Below, in pieces: positions 1 to 5,178 of a stretch of DNA of 5,178 nucleotides. How positions within the stretch are numbered: position 1 is the first letter of the stretch; each line of letters opens with the position of its first letter. The translations under genes and the position numbers were made by a program. The notes beneath the pieces were generated by a model. The model saw only the letters and a list, made by a program, of their open reading frames with translations, was not told where the DNA came from and searched no databases. The stretch comes from Actinomycetes bacterium (GTDB lineage: Bacteria; Planctomycetota; Phycisphaerae; JAACET01), in the NCBI GenBank assembly GCA_030631725.1, contig DAOVKO010000156.1, positions 1 to 5,178 of the forward strand, in the 5' to 3' direction.

Positions 1-358
1 GGATGACGCCGGAGGCGACCTTCTGGGCGGAATCGACGGCGAGGTTGAGCTTGGCAAGCTTATCCTCGTCACGGCCGGAGTGGGTGCCGCAGTAAGTAAC
101 GGCGTCGGCAAGCTCGGGGCTGGGCACGTTGACGGTGAAATCGCCGGCCTCTTCGATGAGCTGATAAGTGAAACGGCTGGGCCGAACCAGCACCGTCCAG
201 GTGGGCTTACCCCAAATGACACCGAGGGCACCCCAGCCGATGGCCATGGCGTTGGTGGGCTTGTCGGGCGGGCCGGCAGCGAGCAATAGGCCGGTGGAGC
301 CGAGGATCTTGTTGACTTGTTGGAAATACTCATCGTAAGCGATTTCTTGCTTGGGCAT
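1..358 (-). CDS. Flavin reductase family protein, N-terminal part (runs off left edge)
   Basis: The minus strand reads openly from an ATG at 358 to the window edge and gives 119 residues without a stop. The translation matches the FMN-binding split-barrel flavin reductase/flavoredoxin family: an N-terminal stretch around GSTGLLLAAG (residues 20-29), then NAMAIGWGALGVIWGKP (36-52), VLVRPSRFTY (56-65) and DFTVNV (73-78), the usual FMN-pocket region. A CGTHSGRDEDK segment (90-100) follows. Family members are commonly about 165-190 residues, so roughly the last third is missing. Known members bind FMN and pass electrons from NAD(P)H or a partner protein; the substrate here cannot be told. The start is supported by an AAGGAG Shine-Dalgarno (complement of 367-372) eight bases upstream. 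The gene is divergent from the sigma factor gene. Family call is confident; exact function is not. Confidence 0.88.
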   Translation of the reverse strand, partial: MPKQEIAYDEYFQQVNKILGSTGLLLAAGPPDKPTNAMAIGWGALGVIWGKPTWTVLVRPSRFTYQLIEEAGDFTVNVPSPELADAVTYCGTHSGRDEDKLAKLNLAVDSAQKVASGVI

Positions 359-495
359 TATTAGAACTCCTTTTGGATTGAGCGAGAAATTGAGCTATGG
401 TGGTAATCTACTAAACTTTCAGGGATTTTTGTAATAAAATCGGGGGCGGAAACGACTAGTAATACGGGGGCAGCTGTCCGAAAGGGTGCCCGGGA
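359..495. promoter_or_regulatory. Divergent intergenic region between flavin reductase and sigma factor genes
   Basis: This 137-base AT-richer gap must hold the start signals for both divergent genes. No promoter here is convincing. On the plus strand TTGGAT (373-378) and TATGGT (396-401) sit 17 bases apart but match the housekeeping consensus poorly. TAATAA (432-437) could be a -10 element but lacks a good -35. The Shine-Dalgarno of the minus-strand gene lies at 367-372. That of the sigma gene is weak (AAAGGG, 481-486). Confidence 0.3.
431..471 (+). repeat. Short direct repeat GTAATA...CGGGGGC upstream of the sigma factor
   Basis: GTAATA followed by CGGGGGC occurs at 431-447 (with AAAT between the two parts) and again at 459-471 (with no gap). 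The copies lie just upstream of the sigma factor start. They could be tandem binding sites or parts of promoters, but both words are short and the match may be chance. Confidence 0.25.
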
Positions 496-1014
496 ATGAC
501 GGATTGGGAACGAATTGTCGGCCGACATGGCCCGGCGGTGTGGCAGACGGCCTATAGGCTGCTGGGCAATCGCGAAGAGGCTGCGGATTGCTTCGGCGAG
601 ACGTTCCTGGCGGCGCTGGAGTTTTCTCGCGGCCAGAAGGTGCGGAATTACGGCGGGTTGCTGAGGTGCCTGTGCACTTGCCGAGCTATGGATCGGCTGC
701 GACAGCGGGCTCGGCTGTCCGGGCGAGAAGAGGGCTTGGCTGATTGGTCGAATGTGGCTAGTGCCAACCCCGGGCCAGTCGAAGAAGTGCAGGCGACGGA
801 GTTGTCCGAACGGCTGCGAAGGGCGCTGGCGAAATTGCCGGGGCAAGAAGCGGAGGTCTTCTGTTTGCGGTGCCTGAGTGAGCTGAGCTATCGGGATATC
901 GGGAGGCAGTTGGGACTGAAGACTTCAGCGGTGGGGGTGCTGCTGCATCGGGCCCGCTCGCGGCTGCGAGAACTGCTTTCCGGGAGCATCGGCTCTAGCG
1001 AAGCGGAGATATAG
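496..1014 (+). CDS. RNA polymerase sigma factor, ECF (extracytoplasmic function) subfamily
   Basis: This 172-residue protein has the two-domain ECF layout. Sigma-70 region 2 spans about residues 8-72, with GNREEAADCFGETFLAAL as the core-binding helix region and AMDRLRQRAR as the end of the -10 recognition helix. A short linker follows. Region 4 spans about 105-160, with LAKLPGQEAEVFCLRCL and a helix-turn-helix SYRDIGRQLGLKTSAVGVLL (131-150) that would bind the -35 element. Length is normal for the family. It would direct polymerase to a small regulon, probably including its own promoter. ATG 496 is the only usable start after the in-frame stop at 460-462; its Shine-Dalgarno is weak. The protein has six cysteines (32, 58, 60, 62, 123, 126), many for an ECF factor. 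The next gene starts two bases after the stop, so the two are probably translationally coupled. The regulon is unknown. Confidence 0.92.
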   Translation: MTDWERIVGRHGPAVWQTAYRLLGNREEAADCFGETFLAALEFSRGQKVRNYGGLLRCLCTCRAMDRLRQRARLSGREEGLADWSNVASANPGPVEEVQATELSERLRRALAKLPGQEAEVFCLRCLSELSYRDIGRQLGLKTSAVGVLLHRARSRLRELLSGSIGSSEAEI

Positions 1015-1016
1015 AG

Positions 1017-2222
1017 ATGAATGACAAGCAGAACAATTCGCCGCAAAAAGCAGAGCAGATTGTTGAGAAGGCTGTTCGAGCGATTCGAGAGGTCCGCGTT
1101 CCCCAAGGTCCGCCGGGCGAGGTTGTAGAAAGCGTACTGACAGCGGGCAATGGCGGACGAAGTGAATTTGCAAAGGGAAGCTTCGGAATGAATTGGATAA
1201 TGAAAATAGCAGCAGCGATTTTGATTGTAGTGGGAATCGGAGCAGTAATTGGATTGGTAACGCAAGGTAGCGGTGGAAGCGGCGTGGCCTTTGCCGCTGT
1301 CGCCCAGCAGTTTCGCAATGCCCGCACCGTTACTTATACAATGATCACCGATGCAGACAGTGAAGCTATACCGACTATGCGGATGGAGATGTCGTACAAG
1401 CAGCCGGGATACTGGCGAATGACGGGGGGGGCGGGCAGTGTGGTCGGGATTACAGACGGGACGCAAAAAAAAGCAATTTTGATCAACCACTCAGAAAAGC
1501 AGTTCAGTGAAATGAATTTCTCCAATTTACCACAGGACAAACCCGAGATCGAGTTCTTTGAATGGCTGAGAACGCTTCCTGACCGGGCGGACGAGGTACT
1601 CGGGGAAAAGGAAATGGACGGCCGAAGGGTCCAGGGATTCCGGGTGAGCGAAAACGGCATGACCGGCACTTTCTGGATTGACACTGAGACGGGGGATTTG
1701 ACTCGGGTGGAAATGGAATTTCCGAACGCTCCCGGCACTCACGGGGTTATGACTGATTTCCAGTTTGATCTGGAACTGGAAGACTCACTCTTTAGTTTGA
1801 CGCCGCCAGAAGGATATACGCAGGGCCCCCAGATTGACACGTCCCCGATCGACCAGGACGATCTGGTCAAATTTCTGCGATGGTGGTCAACACATAACCG
1901 GGATGGTCTGTTTCCTCCCAGCCTCAATCATGCAAAATTGGCAGAGGCAGTTATGGAGATGATACGAACTGGCAAGTTGGTAGCGGATCAGGAGACCACG
2001 AAGGACAAACAACAACGCGACACCCTGCAGATAACACGGGGGATAATGTTTGTGATGATGATGAAGCCCGAAAGCGACTGGCACTACGCTGGCAAGGGGG
2101 TGAAGCTTGGCGATGCCGACACAGCTATTTTCTGGTACAAACCGGAAGGCTCGGAAACGTATCAGGTGATCTATGGGGATTTGAGTATTAAGGAACTGGC
2201 AAAAGCGGATTTGCCGAGATAG
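1017..2222 (+). CDS. Single-pass membrane protein with LolA-like domain; putative sensor or anti-sigma partner of the ECF factor
   Basis: This 401-residue protein has a soluble N-terminal tail of about 59 residues, one hydrophobic segment at about 60-82 (MKIAAAILIVVGIGAVIGLV) and a large outer part. Residues about 90-267 look like the LolA/RseB type fold of lipoprotein-sorting proteins: ARTVTYTM, then FWIDTETGDLTRVEMEFP (219-236), then FSLTPPEGY (259-267), the usual closing motif. Residues about 278-401 form a second domain I do not recognise, ending in DWHYAGKGVKLGDADTAIFW (354-373) and VIYGDLS. The start has GGAG eight bases upstream (1005-1008), inside the end of the sigma gene. Two-base spacing and single-pass topology suggest it holds or tunes the sigma factor at the membrane. 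However, the protein has no cysteine at all and so no zinc-finger anti-sigma motif, and the role is inference. G8 (1424-1431) and A8 (1465-1472) runs lie within the reading frame. Confidence 0.8.
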   Translation: MNDKQNNSPQKAEQIVEKAVRAIREVRVPQGPPGEVVESVLTAGNGGRSEFAKGSFGMNWIMKIAAAILIVVGIGAVIGLVTQGSGGSGVAFAAVAQQFRNARTVTYTMITDADSEAIPTMRMEMSYKQPGYWRMTGGAGSVVGITDGTQKKAILINHSEKQFSEMNFSNLPQDKPEIEFFEWLRTLPDRADEVLGEKEMDGRRVQGFRVSENGMTGTFWIDTETGDLTRVEMEFPNAPGTHGVMTDFQFDLELEDSLFSLTPPEGYTQGPQIDTSPIDQDDLVKFLRWWSTHNRDGLFPPSLNHAKLAEAVMEMIRTGKLVADQETTKDKQQRDTLQITRGIMFVMMMKPESDWHYAGKGVKLGDADTAIFWYKPEGSETYQVIYGDLSIKELAKADLPR

Positions 2223-2245
2223 GCGTATAAGCAGCTGGAAAAAAG

Positions 2246-2286
2246 CGGGTGAGCTGGTGCAAGGAAGCATCGGCTCGCCCGTTTTT
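2246..2286 (+). terminator. Rho-independent terminator after the sigma/membrane-protein unit
   Basis: The arm 2246-2260 (CGGGTGAGCTGGTGC) pairs along its full 15 bases with 2267-2281 (GCATCGGCTCGCCCG), counting three G-U pairs, around a six-base loop AAGGAA. It is followed directly by TTTTT (2282-2286). The preceding A run (2239-2244) can pair with the T run. Outside that, CAGCTG at 2232-2237 can pair with CAGCTG at 2291-2296, lengthening the stem. It begins 23 bases after the stop of the membrane protein gene. Confidence 0.9.
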
Positions 2287-2320
2287 CTTGCAGCTGGGGG
2301 GAGGCGCGGGCTAAATCCGC

Positions 2321-2348
2321 TTGACTTGTCAATGGCGCCGGGTATGCT
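2321..2348 (+). promoter_or_regulatory. Candidate housekeeping promoter for the lipoprotein gene
   Basis: TTGACT (2321-2326) and TATGCT (2343-2348) are separated by 16 bases, close to the sigma-70 -35/-10 consensus. It lies between the upstream terminator and the lipoprotein gene, where a promoter is needed. Transcription would start near 2355 and give a leader of about 113 bases. The -35 overlaps a small inverted repeat TTGAC-TT-GTCAA (2321-2332), a possible operator. Confidence 0.55.
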
Positions 2349-2376
2349 GGGCAGAGTGATGCCAAAGACAAAGAGA

Positions 2377-2435
2377 CCCCCAGGAGGGCACCCCAATCGC
2401 GATATTTCGCGATTGGGGACCTCTAAACCTGGGGG
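2377..2435 (+). promoter_or_regulatory. Nested inverted repeat forming a strong hairpin in the lipoprotein gene leader
   Basis: The outer arms CCCCCAGG (2377-2384) and CCTGGGGG (2428-2435) are perfectly complementary. Inside, CCCCAATCGCGA (2391-2402) and TCGCGATTGGGG (2407-2418) form a perfect 12-base stem with a TATT loop. Between them AGG (2385-2387) can pair with CCT (2420-2422), leaving a GCA/A internal loop and a CTAAA bulge (2423-2427). CTAAA recurs just after the stem (2436-2440). There is no T tract, so it is not an ordinary terminator. It may be a regulatory or stabilising RNA leader, or a repressor site on DNA. I cannot match it to a known riboswitch class. Confidence 0.7.
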
Positions 2436-2467
2436 CTAAATAACCAACCATTTTCAGGGGACAGGCT

Positions 2468-3013
2468 ATGAATACGAGAATACTATTTGGCTTGGTGCTG
2501 GGAACGTGCTTGATCGTGGGCAGCGGCTGCGCAGAAACGGTGGCCAGGCCCAGGGGACAAGTCGTTGGGTTGGGCCAGGTGGAATACTCGGCGGCATTCG
2601 AGGCTGGCCTGGCTGCTATGCGAGAGCAGTTCGCCATCAAAGACCAAAACGAGCAGAGCGGAGAGATTATCGGCCAGCCTACGGTGTATTCCAGCGATGA
2701 GCCCAGCGGGCGGATATCCACGGGCCTTACGGGTGCGAAAGCGGAACTGCGCAGAAGGGCCTGGCTACGCCTGAGCCAAGGCCCGGAAGCCGTGGCAGCA
2801 GAAGTGCGGGTGGATATCGAACGCAGAGATACACAGGACTACCAGATGTATGAGGGGATTCTAGCCGCTGAGGACCTGCGGATGCGGACTCCCGCAGAGC
2901 GGCGGGATACAGCCGGTCCGGATCGGCGCGAGGTCTGGACCTTTATCCGCAGAGACCTGCAAACCGAAGAACTAATCATCCGCGCCCTGCGAGGACACCT
3001 GGAGCGGCGCTGA
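2468..3013 (+). CDS. Predicted small lipoprotein of unknown function
   Basis: This 181-residue protein starts with MNTR and a hydrophobic stretch (ILFGLVLGTCLIVG, 5-18), then GSGC with Cys21 as the probable lipid-attachment site. The -3 residue is Gly where Leu is usual, so the lipobox is acceptable but not classical. The mature part has a pattern of alternating helix and strand: YSAAFEAGLAAMREQF (40-55), GEIIGQPTVY (65-74), RRRAWLRLS (95-103), VAAEVRVDIERRD (109-121), EVWTFIRRDLQTEELIIRAL (155-174). This resembles small envelope lipoproteins that pair a helix with strands, but I cannot name a family. AGGGG (2456-2460) lies seven bases before the ATG. The gene follows a candidate promoter and a long folded leader, and may share its transcript with the two genes downstream. 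It is rich in Arg, Glu and Gln after the signal. No catalytic motif is visible. Confidence 0.75.
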   Translation: MNTRILFGLVLGTCLIVGSGCAETVARPRGQVVGLGQVEYSAAFEAGLAAMREQFAIKDQNEQSGEIIGQPTVYSSDEPSGRISTGLTGAKAELRRRAWLRLSQGPEAVAAEVRVDIERRDTQDYQMYEGILAAEDLRMRTPAERRDTAGPDRREVWTFIRRDLQTEELIIRALRGHLERR

Positions 3014-3077
3014 GCGCTTGGGGCCGGTTGGGAGCCTGCTGGGAAGGTAGAAAACTATGGGCACCAAACAAGCAGAC

Positions 3078-3084
3078 AAGGAGG
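3078..3084 (+). promoter_or_regulatory. Shine-Dalgarno site that decides the start at 3093
   Basis: AAGGAGG ends eight bases before ATG 3093. The alternative in-frame ATG at 3057 has only a weak site (GAAGG) and would place twelve polar residues before the signal peptide. The downstream start is therefore preferred. Confidence 0.75.
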
Positions 3085-3092
3085 GCCAAGAG

Positions 3093-3860
3093 ATGCGAAG
3101 AGGCAAAGTATTATTCGCGGCGACGCTGGTGATACTCGCGGTGGTGTTTTCGATCGGCCACGGTGAGGTCAGGGGGCGAAGGGGGGGCGTAGCAGACAGA
3201 TGGTTCGTGATAAAGATCAAGGGCCAGGCGGTGGGTTACCTGCATGCGGTGCGCAAGGCCAGCGGGGATGCGTCGGCTCCAATCTTGTTAGAACACGAGA
3301 GTTTGGTCGATTGGAAAAAAGAAAAGGTTTGGCTTAGTGTTCAGACCTATTGTGAGGACAACAACTACTTTTCACTGGGCAAGGCTTCGGCCCAAATAAG
3401 ACGGGCAGGCGAAGATCGGGCCACGCTTGAGGCAGTGATGGAAAAGGAAACAGTGTACGGCTGCAGCAAGAGAAAGATGCGGCTGGTGTATCGGCCCGGT
3501 GATAAAAAGTATGAATTGGACAAGAAGCTGCCGGAACATACGCTCACGGCATTTACACTTCTGGAGCTCATTCCCCGACTTCCATTTATTGAGGGACCGG
3601 TTGTCGAATTCAATTTTCTAGATATGAAAAAAATGAAGGTCAGGAAGAAGCACAAAATAGCCTATCTGGGGCTGGAGAAAATCCAGATAAAGGGCCAGGA
3701 AAGAGCGTTGCATAAGTTCGAGCAAAAGGGATCCGGGATTAAGCAGGTGCATTACTGGGTGGACGACAACCACCAGCTTCTGCGGATACTCAAGGGCAAG
3801 AAGGAAGAACTTCTGCTGAGCAGCCGAGCAGAGGCCTGGAAGCGACCTGTCGGCTGGTAA
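3093..3860 (+). CDS. Predicted secreted or membrane-anchored protein of unknown function
   Basis: From the preferred start the protein has 255 residues. MRRGK followed by a hydrophobic run (VLFAATLVILAVVFSIG, 6-22) and GHGEV looks like a signal peptide, possibly an uncleaved anchor. An in-frame ATG twelve codons upstream (3057) is possible but less likely. The mature part is basic and strand-rich: DRWFVIKIKGQAVGYLHAV (35-53), LLEHESLVDW (65-74), VWLSVQTYCEDNNYFSL (79-95), KIAYLGLEKIQIKG (188-201), and VHYWVDDNHQLLRIL (219-233). A protein re-using 'GYxH ... W(V)D(D)...LLRI' strands is reminiscent of DUF3108-like or LolA-like beta-sheet envelope proteins, but this is only a resemblance by eye. 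Two cysteines (87, 124) remain after the signal. It lies 79 bases after the lipoprotein gene and 59 bases before serS with no terminator visible, so the three may be cotranscribed. G5 and G7 runs (3172-3176, 3181-3187) encode the Arg/Gly segment after the signal. Confidence 0.72.
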   Translation: MRRGKVLFAATLVILAVVFSIGHGEVRGRRGGVADRWFVIKIKGQAVGYLHAVRKASGDASAPILLEHESLVDWKKEKVWLSVQTYCEDNNYFSLGKASAQIRRAGEDRATLEAVMEKETVYGCSKRKMRLVYRPGDKKYELDKKLPEHTLTAFTLLELIPRLPFIEGPVVEFNFLDMKKMKVRKKHKIAYLGLEKIQIKGQERALHKFEQKGSGIKQVHYWVDDNHQLLRILKGKKEELLLSSRAEAWKRPVGW

Positions 3861-3919
3861 GCACATTGATCGGGGGCGGGTACTTCGAGGATCGCGGGCA
3901 AACAAGGAGCAGTAAAAAA

Positions 3920-5178
3920 ATGCTGGATATCTGTTTCATCAGGGAACATGCAGCGGAAGTTAAGCGGGCAGCCCAACGGAAAGGTTTTGGCCAAGTCGAT
4001 ATCGATCGGCTGCTGCAAGTGGACGCGGATTTGCGCCGGGCAAGGCAGGGACTGCAGGAAATCGCGACTAAGAAAAACAAGGCAGGCGGACAAATCTCCA
4101 AGCTCAGCGGAAAGGACAAGCAGGAAGCTATCGAAGAGATTTCGCAGTTGAAGGCTCAGGAAAAGCAATACAGGCAGCGACTGGATGAACTCGAGCCGAT
4201 CTACGAGCAATTAATGCTGCAGGTTCCGCAGGTTCCGGCGGCGGAGGTTCCGGACGGAGCGGACGATACGGAGAACGTGGAGATTCGGCGGTGGGGGCAA
4301 ATGCCGGAGTTTGACTTTGAGGCGAAAGATCACGTCCAACTGGGCAAGAGCCTGGATATTATCGATATCGAGCGGGGGGTGAAGCTGGCGGGGACTCGAA
4401 GCTATTTTCTAAAAGGTGATGGGGCCCTGCTGGAGCTGGCGGTGCTGCGATTCGCCCTGGATTATATGGTGAACGAGTGCGGGTTTGTGGCCATGATTCC
4501 GCCGGTATTGGTGCGGGACGAGGCCATGGTGGGCACAGCCTGGTTTCCGGGCGGGGAAGATCAGGCCTATCGCACCGAGCGTGATCAATTGAATCTGGCC
4601 GGAACGGCGGAAGTGCCGTTGACGGCCTATCACAGTGGGGAGATTCTGGCGGAAGAGGATTTGCCGCTGAAATACGTGGCCTGGTCGCCTTGCTATCGGC
4701 GTGAGGCCGGAACCTACGGCAAGGATACGCATGGGCTCTACCGCATACATCAGTTTCAAAAGATCGAGCAGGTAATCGTCTGTCGAAATGACGAGCAGGA
4801 AAGCATTGAGTATCATCAGCAGATTCTGGCAAACGCCGAGGCGGTGGTGCAGGCCCTGAATTTGCCCTACCGAGTGGTCAACGTCTGTGCCGGTGATCTG
4901 GGCAGAGGACAGGTGCAGAAGTTCGACATCGAGTGCTGGATGCCCTCGCGCAACGGCTACGGCGAGACTCACTCAGCCAGCAGATTCGGCGAGTTTCAGG
5001 CCAGGCGACTGAATCTCCGCTATCGGGGGACTGATAAGAAGACGCATTTCTGTCATACGCTGAATAATACGGTGATTGCTTCGCCGCGGATTTTGATATC
5101 GATCTTGGAGTGCAATCAGAACGCCGACGGCTCAGTCACCATCCCGGAGGTCCTTCGGCCCTACGTGAACGGCCGAGA
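3920..5178 (+). CDS. serS: Seryl-tRNA synthetase (serine--tRNA ligase), C-terminal end cut by window
   Basis: The reading frame gives 419 residues plus two bases, against about 425-430 for typical bacterial enzymes, so only the last few residues are missing. The enzyme charges tRNA-Ser (and tRNA-Sec where present) with serine in the cytoplasm. Residues about 1-105 form the charged helical arm (MLDICFIREHAAEVKRAAQR; then helices with KKNKAG at 51-56) that grips the long variable arm of tRNA-Ser. The class II core follows: the serine-binding NLAGTAEVPLTAYHSGEIL (225-243, with the TAE loop), motif 2 CYRREAGTYGKDTHGLYRIH (258-277) with HQFQKIE, FQARRLNLRYR (359-369), and motif 3 NNTVIASPRILISILE (382-397) with the invariant Arg390, ending in IPEVLRPY (408-415). 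AAGGAG (3904-3909) lies ten bases before the ATG. Motif 3 departs from the common bacterial GSGLAVGRTLVAILE form, but all key residues I can place are present. No serine-responsive T-box leader fits in the 59-base gap upstream. Confidence 0.96.
   Translation, partial: MLDICFIREHAAEVKRAAQRKGFGQVDIDRLLQVDADLRRARQGLQEIATKKNKAGGQISKLSGKDKQEAIEEISQLKAQEKQYRQRLDELEPIYEQLMLQVPQVPAAEVPDGADDTENVEIRRWGQMPEFDFEAKDHVQLGKSLDIIDIERGVKLAGTRSYFLKGDGALLELAVLRFALDYMVNECGFVAMIPPVLVRDEAMVGTAWFPGGEDQAYRTERDQLNLAGTAEVPLTAYHSGEILAEEDLPLKYVAWSPCYRREAGTYGKDTHGLYRIHQFQKIEQVIVCRNDEQESIEYHQQILANAEAVVQALNLPYRVVNVCAGDLGRGQVQKFDIECWMPSRNGYGETHSASRFGEFQARRLNLRYRGTDKKTHFCHTLNNTVIASPRILISILECNQNADGSVTIPEVLRPYVNGR

Noticed and set aside
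80..289. Plus-strand open frame of 69 codons at the left edge
   Set aside because: It is antisense to the flavin reductase gene, whose minus-strand translation carries clear family motifs.
361..846. Minus-strand open frame of 161 codons opposite the sigma factor gene
   Set aside because: It lies antisense to a clear ECF sigma gene, its product is a low-complexity Pro/Ser/Arg/Gln-rich sequence with no family resemblance, and it would overlap the start region of the flavin reductase gene.
888..1490. Minus-strand open frame of 200 codons across the sigma/membrane protein junction
   Set aside because: It is antisense to two well-supported genes and its translation has no domain-like pattern.
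2377..2435. Nested inverted repeat as an inserted mobile element (MITE-like)
   Set aside because: The flanks (AAGAGA and CTAAAT) show no target-site duplication and the piece is only 59 bases; a leader structure is the simpler reading unless further copies are found.
2257..2439. Plus-strand open frame of 60 codons in the gap before the lipoprotein gene
   Set aside because: It begins inside the terminator stem and runs through the promoter and the hairpin leader; there is no plausible ribosome site and the peptide looks like a by-product of GC-rich repeats.
4220..4252. Three copies of GGTTCCG within serS
   Set aside because: They encode the QVPQVPAAEVP linker between the tRNA-binding arm and the catalytic core, so repeated Val-Pro codons explain them.
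4409..4972. Minus-strand open frame of 187 codons opposite serS
   Set aside because: serS is unmistakable on the plus strand here; the antisense frame mirrors its codon pattern and has no recognisable motif.

Overview
The window looks like a piece of a bacterial chromosome of moderate GC content. I suspect a planctomycete, possibly the Phycisphaerae/Sedimentisphaerales side. The reasons are an ECF sigma factor followed at once by a cysteine-free, single-pass membrane protein with a LolA-like extracytoplasmic domain, and secreted proteins of uncharacterised type. This is inference from gene style; no ribosomal RNA or other marker settles it. No mobile element, CRISPR array, tRNA or rRNA is visible.

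Layout. Positions 1-358 (minus) hold the start of a flavin reductase-family (FMN-binding) gene that runs off the left edge. A 137-base divergent intergenic region follows. A tight two-gene unit comes next on the plus strand: an ECF sigma factor (496-1014) and, two bases later, its likely membrane partner (1017-2222). It closes with a strong intrinsic terminator (2246-2286). The 245-base gap 2223-2467 then contains a candidate promoter (2321-2348) and a strongly folded, nested inverted repeat (2377-2435) in the leader of the next gene. From there three genes run in the same direction: a small predicted lipoprotein (2468-3013), a predicted secreted protein (3093-3860) and seryl-tRNA synthetase (serS, 3920 to the right edge, lacking only its last few residues).

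How the parts fit. The sigma factor and the membrane protein form a plausible envelope-sensing pair: the second protein has a short cytoplasmic tail, one membrane helix and a large outer part, as expected of an anti-sigma factor or sensor, but it has no zinc-finger anti-sigma motif. The lipoprotein and the secreted protein are envelope proteins of unknown role. No terminator is visible between them and serS, so serS may be read from the same upstream promoter and folded leader. The most unusual points are the 59-base nested hairpin leader, the cysteine-rich sigma factor, and the paired G8 and A8 tracts inside the membrane protein gene.
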